A stretch of 48,355 nt of DNA from an uncultured Victivallis sp. GTDB taxonomy: Bacteria > Verrucomicrobiota > Lentisphaeria > Victivallales > Victivallaceae. Both the position numbers and the translations under genes were made by a program. Every line of letters begins with the position of its first letter. Positions within the stretch are counted from its first letter, which is position 1. Below are positions 43,959 through 48,355 of the stretch, piece after piece. The notes under the pieces are model-generated. The model ran no database searches, was not told the origin of the DNA, and saw nothing but the letters and a program-made list of their open reading frames with translations. The stretch spans positions 1 through 48,355 of the forward strand of contig CALXNS010000071.1 of NCBI GenBank assembly GCA_944389815.1, written 5' to 3'.

Positions 43959-45483
43959 CGAATGCCGGAAGTCCCGGAATTCCGTAACGGTCGAGCAGTG
44001 TGCGGACGGCCGGGTTTTTCAAATTTTCCGCCTGAAACTTGACCACAGCGAACGGCTTCATCGCCTCCTGAACCGCAGGTTGTGACAGGACGTTGCGCTC
44101 CATGCTTTTACAGTTCTTGCACCACGTGGCCCAGAAATCGATCAGAACAAGTTTGTTTTCCCGCCGGGCGCGTGTGAGACTTTGTTCCAGTTGTGCGATT
44201 TCCCGGTCGGGATCGAATTTCCCCGACAGAAGTCCATATCCGAGATACGCGTAATAGAGTGCGGCAAGCAGGATGAATACGCCGAAGACATTTTTGACGA
44301 TCACCATGAACCGCCCCGGTTTCGGCAACACCCCGATTCCGGCTCCCGCGATCGGCCACGGCAGCGCCATCCCGACTCCGAGCAGCAGCGGCAGCCCGAG
44401 CGCGGCGGGATTCCCATCCTGATAGAGGCCGGCCGCCAGCAGCAGTACACTGATGACCACCGGGGCGACGCACGCTCCGGCGAGAAGTGCCGCGACGGCG
44501 CCGAGCACGAATGCGGCCACGGTTTTGCCGCCGCGGATCTTTCTGGCGCTGACGCCGCTGGAGAAGTGCGAAATATCCAGATTGAACACGCCGAACATCG
44601 CCAGTGCAAGAATCAGAAAGATCAAAGCCACCGCAAAATTGAACCAGCAGTTGGCGTTGAGTTCGCCGAATCTTGCCCCGGTCAGCACTACGACCACTCC
44701 GAGCACACCGTAGGAGACCGCCATGCCGAGTCCGTAGGCGAGCCCGCGCCGGAAACCGGCCATGCGGTCGGCGCCGTCGGCTCCGATGATCGCCAGATTG
44801 ATTGGAATCATCGGCAGTACGCAAGGCGTAAGGTTCAAACCGATTCCGCCGAGCAGCGTCAAGAGAACAATCATCCAGAATCCACGACCGGCCCAGGTGT
44901 TGCCGCTGTCGTCATCGGAGGCGCGGCCGGAGAGAAAATCGAGAAATTCATTTTCCGAAAGGAGTCCGCCGGTTTTCCGGACGAGTTCGAATTCGTCAAG
45001 AATGGCCGGCAGCGTTTCACCCTGCGACGTGGTTGCGTCCGCCGCAATTGCGGTCAACTCCTGCGGCTCGCCGATCAGCGGGACGGTCTCCGGCAGCAGA
45101 CACATCGCAGGTTCATCACCGACGGCTTTGCGGCAGCCCTGATAATCGACGCTGCCGTTGAAGGGCGGCGTGCCGCGAAATTTCCATACCCAGCTTCCGG
45201 CGGGATAAATTTTCGTTTCGCCGAAAATCTCATCCGAATGGGGAATCGGTTCGGGCGTTTCCACCGGCTGCAGGGGGGAACCGTCCGCGCCGGTGAGGGC
45301 GAATTCGAGTGTGTCGTCATAGAAATAATATTCCGGCGCGACCACCGCGGTGACGACGAGTTCATTTTCCCCCGCACGCTCCGCTTTCCAGCTGAAGGGC
45401 ACTTCCGCCGCTGCGGCTGGAACCGTAATTCCCAGTGACAGAAGTGCGACTGTGAGGGAGAGGAAGAGCTGTGAAAATTTCAT
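43927..45483 (-). CDS. dsbD: Thiol:disulfide interchange protein DsbD
   Basis: Passes electrons from cytoplasmic thioredoxin to the periplasm. 518 residues. A signal peptide (MKFSQLFLSLTVALLSLGITVPAAAA) precedes the nDsbD domain, whose cysteines lie in YQGCRKAVGDEPAMCLLPE. Eight membrane helices follow, with the redox cysteines in GLNLTPCVLPMIPI and LAGACVAPVVIS. The C-terminal thioredoxin domain has WATWCKNCKSME (CxxC, last Cys 458) and GIPGLPAFVIL with the cis-proline. It then ends abruptly, RALPPLP, about 20-25 residues short, exactly in the overlap with the convergent gene. It follows a thioredoxin-like gene by 7 bases. Confidence 0.92.
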   Translation of the reverse strand: MKFSQLFLSLTVALLSLGITVPAAAAEVPFSWKAERAGENELVVTAVVAPEYYFYDDTLEFALTGADGSPLQPVETPEPIPHSDEIFGETKIYPAGSWVWKFRGTPPFNGSVDYQGCRKAVGDEPAMCLLPETVPLIGEPQELTAIAADATTSQGETLPAILDEFELVRKTGGLLSENEFLDFLSGRASDDDSGNTWAGRGFWMIVLLTLLGGIGLNLTPCVLPMIPINLAIIGADGADRMAGFRRGLAYGLGMAVSYGVLGVVVVLTGARFGELNANCWFNFAVALIFLILALAMFGVFNLDISHFSSGVSARKIRGGKTVAAFVLGAVAALLAGACVAPVVISVLLLAAGLYQDGNPAALGLPLLLGVGMALPWPIAGAGIGVLPKPGRFMVIVKNVFGVFILLAALYYAYLGYGLLSGKFDPDREIAQLEQSLTRARRENKLVLIDFWATWCKNCKSMERNVLSQPAVQEAMKPFAVVKFQAENLKNPAVRTLLDRYGIPGLPAFVILRALPPLP

Positions 45484-45490
45484 GGCGAAA

Positions 45491-45931
45491 TTATTTCTTC
45501 TTCGCCGTCGCTTCCAGCTCTTTGACATAGCTCCGGGCGGAATTCGTGCCGACGATCCGCCCCAGTTCCCTGCCTTCGGCGTTGAGGATCAACGCGGTCG
45601 GATAACCGGAAATCTTGTATTTGGACGCCAATTCCCTATTGGCCGCCGCCTCGGCGGGTGCCGCTTTCTTGCGCGGGAAATCGAGATAGACGAGCACGAA
45701 TTTGTCCTTGACCGCCTTCTTGAACTGCGGAGAAGTCAACACGTCCTTTTCCAGCCGGATGCAGTAGGGACACCAGTCCGAACCGGTGAAGAGCACGTAC
45801 ATGGGCAGTTTCTTTTCCGCCGCCGTCTTCTGTGCCGCCTTGAAATCCGTATTCCAATCCTCCAGATCCAGTGCACAGGCCGGGAGAACCGCCAAAAGCG
45901 TCAGAACCATTCCGCAAATCCATTTTCTCAT
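45491..45931 (-). CDS. Periplasmic thioredoxin-like protein
   Basis: 146 residues. A signal peptide (MRKWICGMVLTLLAVLPACA) is followed by a thioredoxin fold of the thioredoxin_7 / DsbD-gamma type: MYVLFTGSDWCPYCIRLEKDVL (CPYC, Cys54 and Cys57), VYLDFPRKK, and the cis-proline in ISGYPTALILNAEGRELGRIVG. AAGGAGGTGG precedes the start. The stop is 7 bases before dsbD, so the two form an operon. DsbD is the probable reductant of this protein. Its downstream targets are unknown. Confidence 0.92.
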   Translation of the reverse strand: MRKWICGMVLTLLAVLPACALDLEDWNTDFKAAQKTAAEKKLPMYVLFTGSDWCPYCIRLEKDVLTSPQFKKAVKDKFVLVYLDFPRKKAAPAEAAANRELASKYKISGYPTALILNAEGRELGRIVGTNSARSYVKELEATAKKK

Positions 45932-45985
45932 ACTCCACCTCCTTGATGTTCGCCGTATTTTCCCCCACGGCGTTTCTGTTTCATT

Positions 45986-46013
45986 AACATATACGGCTTT
46001 CGGGGAAAATCAA
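45986..46013 (-). promoter_or_regulatory. Possible promoter of thioredoxin-like/dsbD operon
   Basis: Minus strand: TTGATT (46008-46013), 16 bp, TATGTT (45986-45991). An overlapping TATATG gives an alternative -10. Divergent from the pepD promoter, with 19 bases between the -35 boxes. Confidence 0.4.
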
Positions 46014-46032
46014 GACAACGGCGCATAAAAGT

Positions 46033-46061
46033 TTGCAGTCCCCTTCGACTGGAAGTATATT
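46033..46061 (+). promoter_or_regulatory. Promoter of pepD
   Basis: TTGCAG (46033-46038), 17 bp, TATATT (46056-46061). Predicted start near 46068, giving a leader of about 40 bases that contains AAAAAGGAG. It excludes the longer in-frame reading of pepD from 46033. Confidence 0.75.
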
Positions 46062-46107
46062 GAGAGAAATAAGACGTGCAACGTTTGAAAAAGGAGTATG
46101 GATCATC

Positions 46108-47550
46108 ATGCGCAATTTTGAACTGCCGGAACCGGTTGCGGTCTGGGAAATTTTTGAAAGAATCTGCGAAATTCCGCATCCGTCCGGTCACGAGGCGGCG
46201 TTGTCGGACGCGCTCGCCGCGCTTGCCCGACAGCACGGTCTCGCCGTCCGGCAGGATGCGCACGGTAATTTGCGGATCGATCGTCCCGCCACGCCCGGGC
46301 GTGAAAATGCGCCGCGTGTGATCCTGCAGGGGCATCTGGATATGGTTCCGCAGTGCGCCGGTGGCGTGGAGTTCGACTTCCTGCGTCAGGGAATTCCGCT
46401 GGAATTGCGCGACGACGGCTGGGTCCGCTCCGCCGCCGGAACGACCCTCGGCGCGGACAACGGCATCGGGGTGGCGATCGCCATGGCGCTGCTGCTCGAT
46501 CCGCAACTCTGTTGCGGGGCGCTCGCCGGGGTGTTCACCGTCAGTGAGGAGGTCGGGTTGAACGGCGCACAACTCCTGGCGGAACATCCGGAGTTTCTCG
46601 ACGGCGACATTCTGCTCAATCTCGACTCGGAGGAGGATGTGCTCTACATCGGCTGCGCGGGCGGCGCCCGGGTGACGGCCGACATTCCGATCCATTCGGA
46701 ACAATCTCCGGTCGGATGGAGCGGCGCGACGCTCGAAATTCACAATCTTGCCGGCGGCCACTCCGGCATGAACATCGCTGATCGGCGCGGCAACGCCCTG
46801 AAAATCCTTGCCGGCGCTCTGACGATCTCACCGGAATTCCGGGTTGCCCGGATTTCCGGCGGCGGGCCGGACAATGTCATTCCGCGCGAAGCGGTCGCCA
46901 CGGGAGCGGTCGAGCCGGGAAAATTACCGCAGCTCCAGGCTCATCTGGCGCAATATGCGGCTGAGGCGGTGCGCGATTTGAATGTTCCCCCGGATTTCCG
47001 CATCGAATTTCTGCCTGCACCGGCGAAGCCGGATAGTGTGTGGACGCGCTCCTTTCAGGAGAAATTTCTGGCGGCGTTGACCTGTGTTCCGGATGGCCCC
47101 TTCGGCACCTTCAACGCCGTGGTGCGTACCAGCAGCAATCTTGCGTCGATTCATTGTGACGGAAATTTCGTGCACGTGGGCACCAGTCAGCGTTCGCTCT
47201 TCGACGCCGAACGGCGCGAAATGAGCGAAAAAGTCGGCCGGGCATTCGACGGACTCGATGCGACGGTGAAAATTTCCCATGCCTATCCCGGCTGGGAGCC
47301 GGCGTCCGATTCCGCGGTGTTGAAACAGACTCAGGCGGTGTATAAGGAGCTTTTCGGGACGGTGCCCGAGGCGAAGGTCATCCATGCCGGCTTGGAGTGC
47401 GGGATCCTGAGCGGAATCAATCCAGCGCTGGACATCCTCTCCTTCGGGCCGACCCTGACCGGCGCACACACTTCTGAGGAAAAACTCTGCGTTGCGTCGG
47501 TGGCGCGCTTCTGGCGCATGATCCGCGCATTGCTGGAAAAACTTGTGTGA
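46108..47550 (+). CDS. pepD: Aminoacyl-histidine dipeptidase (M20C)
   Basis: A 480-residue cytoplasmic zinc dipeptidase that cleaves Xaa-His and other dipeptides. ICEIPHPSGHE near the start, the metal motif LQGHLDMVPQ, the bridging aspartate in TTLGADNGIGVAIAMAL, the catalytic glutamate in TVSEEVGLNGAQLL, LLNLDSEE, the dimerisation segment LAGGHSGMNI, ISGGGPDNVIPREA, and HAGLECGILSG are all in PepD order. ATG 46108 has AAAAAGGAG upstream. It is monocistronic, with its own promoter and terminator. Confidence 0.96.
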   Translation: MRNFELPEPVAVWEIFERICEIPHPSGHEAALSDALAALARQHGLAVRQDAHGNLRIDRPATPGRENAPRVILQGHLDMVPQCAGGVEFDFLRQGIPLELRDDGWVRSAAGTTLGADNGIGVAIAMALLLDPQLCCGALAGVFTVSEEVGLNGAQLLAEHPEFLDGDILLNLDSEEDVLYIGCAGGARVTADIPIHSEQSPVGWSGATLEIHNLAGGHSGMNIADRRGNALKILAGALTISPEFRVARISGGGPDNVIPREAVATGAVEPGKLPQLQAHLAQYAAEAVRDLNVPPDFRIEFLPAPAKPDSVWTRSFQEKFLAALTCVPDGPFGTFNAVVRTSSNLASIHCDGNFVHVGTSQRSLFDAERREMSEKVGRAFDGLDATVKISHAYPGWEPASDSAVLKQTQAVYKELFGTVPEAKVIHAGLECGILSGINPALDILSFGPTLTGAHTSEEKLCVASVARFWRMIRALLEKLV

Positions 47551-47575
47551 ACCGCATCCAGCGGCGGCTGTTTTC

Positions 47576-47613
47576 CGTCCCTCGGGATGAATTTTCCCGC
47601 GGGGCGTTTTTTT
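47576..47613 (+). terminator. Intrinsic terminator of pepD
   Basis: Stem CGTCCCTCGGGA / TCCCGCGGGGCG (12 positions, one mismatch and one G-T) with a 7-base loop, then seven T. It lies 25 bases past the stop codon. Confidence 0.9.
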
Positions 47614-47628
47614 GACTGGATAAGGGAT

Positions 47629-47662
47629 AAAAAAAAGCGCACCCCATTCTGCGGGGCGCGCT
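47629..47662 (-). terminator. Intrinsic terminator of groEL
   Basis: Minus strand: stem AGCGCGCCCC / GGGGTGCGCT with a 7-base loop, then at least seven T. It lies 30 bases past the groEL stop, back-to-back with the pepD terminator. Confidence 0.92.
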
Positions 47663-47692
47663 TTGTTCTGTTCGGCTTGAACCGGAAATGAA

Positions 47693-48355
47693 TTACATCA
47701 TTCCGCCCATGCCTCCCATGCCTCCCATTCCGCCGGCCGGCGGCATCGGGGCTTCTTTTTCTTCCTTGATGTCGGTGATCAGGCATTCGGTGGTCAGCAG
47801 CAATCCAGCGACCGACGCCGCATTCTGCAACGCGGACCGGGTCACCTTGGCCGGATCAAGGATCCCCGCCTTGATCATGTCGACATATTCGCCGGTGGCG
47901 ACGTTGAAGCCTTCGTCGCCCTTTGCATCCTTGATGCGCTGGACAACGACGCTGCCTTCATAACCGCCGTTGGCGGCCAACTGACGGAGCGGTTCTTCGA
48001 CCGCCCGTTCGACGATCGCCGCACCGGTGGCCTGGTCGCCGGTGAGCTGCAATTTGGCAATCGCCTTCGCAGCGCGGATGATTGCCACGCCGCCGCCGGC
48101 GACGATGCCTTCCTCAACCGCAGCCCGGGTGGCGTGCAGTGCGTCATCGACGCGATCCTTTTTCTCCTTCATCTCGACCTCGGTGGCGGCGCCGACGTTG
48201 ATGACGGCCACACCGCCGGCCAGCTTGGCCAGACGTTCCTGGAGTTTTTCGCGATCGTAATCGCTGGTGGTCTCCTCGATCTCGCGGCGGATCTGGGCGA
48301 CACGGCCCATGATCGCGGCCTGGGTGCCGGCGCCTTCGACGATCGTGGTGTTCTC
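47693..48355 (-). CDS. groEL: Chaperonin GroEL, C-terminal part (partial, runs off right edge)
   Basis: The C-terminal 220 residues of the 60-kDa chaperonin. The frame is open to the right edge; the first visible codons read [15 protein letters not shown]. Seen are [39 protein letters not shown] apical/intermediate sequence, [28 protein letters not shown] with the conserved ATP-site aspartate region, [43 protein letters not shown], and the Gly-Gly-Met tail ([15 protein letters not shown]). The 5' portion and any groES lie outside the window. Confidence 0.98.
   Translation of the reverse strand, partial: ENTTIVEGAGTQAAIMGRVAQIRREIEETTSDYDREKLQERLAKLAGGVAVINVGAATEVEMKEKKDRVDDALHATRAAVEEGIVAGGGVAIIRAAKAIAKLQLTGDQATGAAIVERAVEEPLRQLAANGGYEGSVVVQRIKDAKGDEGFNVATGEYVDMIKAGILDPAKVTRSALQNAASVAGLLLTTECLITDIKEEKEAPMPPAGGMGGMGGMGGMM

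Noticed and set aside
44182..45438. 418-codon plus-strand frame antisense to dsbD
   Set aside because: No start signal and no domain; dsbD on the other strand is unambiguous.

Overview
The window is GC-rich bacterial chromosome, densely coded on both strands, with no gene-free stretch longer than about 250 bases. I saw no tRNA, rRNA, CRISPR array, transposase or prophage genes. The best taxonomic guess is the PVC superphylum, probably Lentisphaerota (Victivallis-like). The main reason is a prepilin-type protein with an [16 protein letters not shown] segment and a C-terminal H-X9-DG box, sitting beside large glycoside hydrolases. Eukaryote-like Ser/Thr kinases and a PadR/HAAS pair fit this. 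The assignment is inference, not proof.

Layout. 1-2859: a PadR repressor with its HAAS-domain partner (reverse; the partner runs off the left edge), divergent from a polytopic GT-C-like membrane protein. 2987-9646: a forward run of icd, an EIIA/CBS sensor protein, an ArsB/NhaD-type transporter, a GNAT, a stand-alone CoaB-type ligase, an RdgC-like protein and trmB, closed by a strong terminator. 9736-14623: a reverse run of hisH, nth, a DUF374 acyltransferase and a P-type Ca2+-ATPase. 14825-19076: a forward operon of Ser/Thr kinase, membrane pseudokinase and membrane Ser/Thr kinase. 19156-27849: a long reverse run of gyrB, recA, a TPR protein, exbB, exbD, a TonB-like protein, a zinc-ribbon membrane protein and a lipoprotein.

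28032-35983: a HAD phosphatase, then a carbohydrate locus. There a LacI-type regulator is divergent from a GH2 beta-mannosidase-like enzyme, a prepilin-type protein and a secreted clan GH-A hydrolase. 35990-39791: an M42 aminopeptidase with a small membrane protein, then the classic rpmF-plsX-fabH lipid operon. 40039-43958: a ROK sugar kinase, a metallo-beta-lactamase-fold hydrolase and an Aas-like acyltransferase/acyl-ACP synthetase. 43927-47550: a thioredoxin-like protein and DsbD (reverse), divergent from pepD. The right edge holds the 3' part of groEL.

Regulation. Nearly every operon head and divergent intergenic region carries a recognisable sigma-70-type promoter, most often TTGCAA-like, 16-17 bp spacer, TATATT or TATTGT. 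These promoters were used, with Shine-Dalgarno matches, to choose start codons. The observations most worth follow-up are the kinase/pseudokinase/kinase operon, a prepilin gene whose 90-residue leader is encoded by a hairpin-rich repeat-like segment, the joining of gyrB-recA to an ExbBD-type envelope system, a near-leaderless LacI gene, and a DsbD whose last thioredoxin elements are missing where it overlaps its convergent neighbour.
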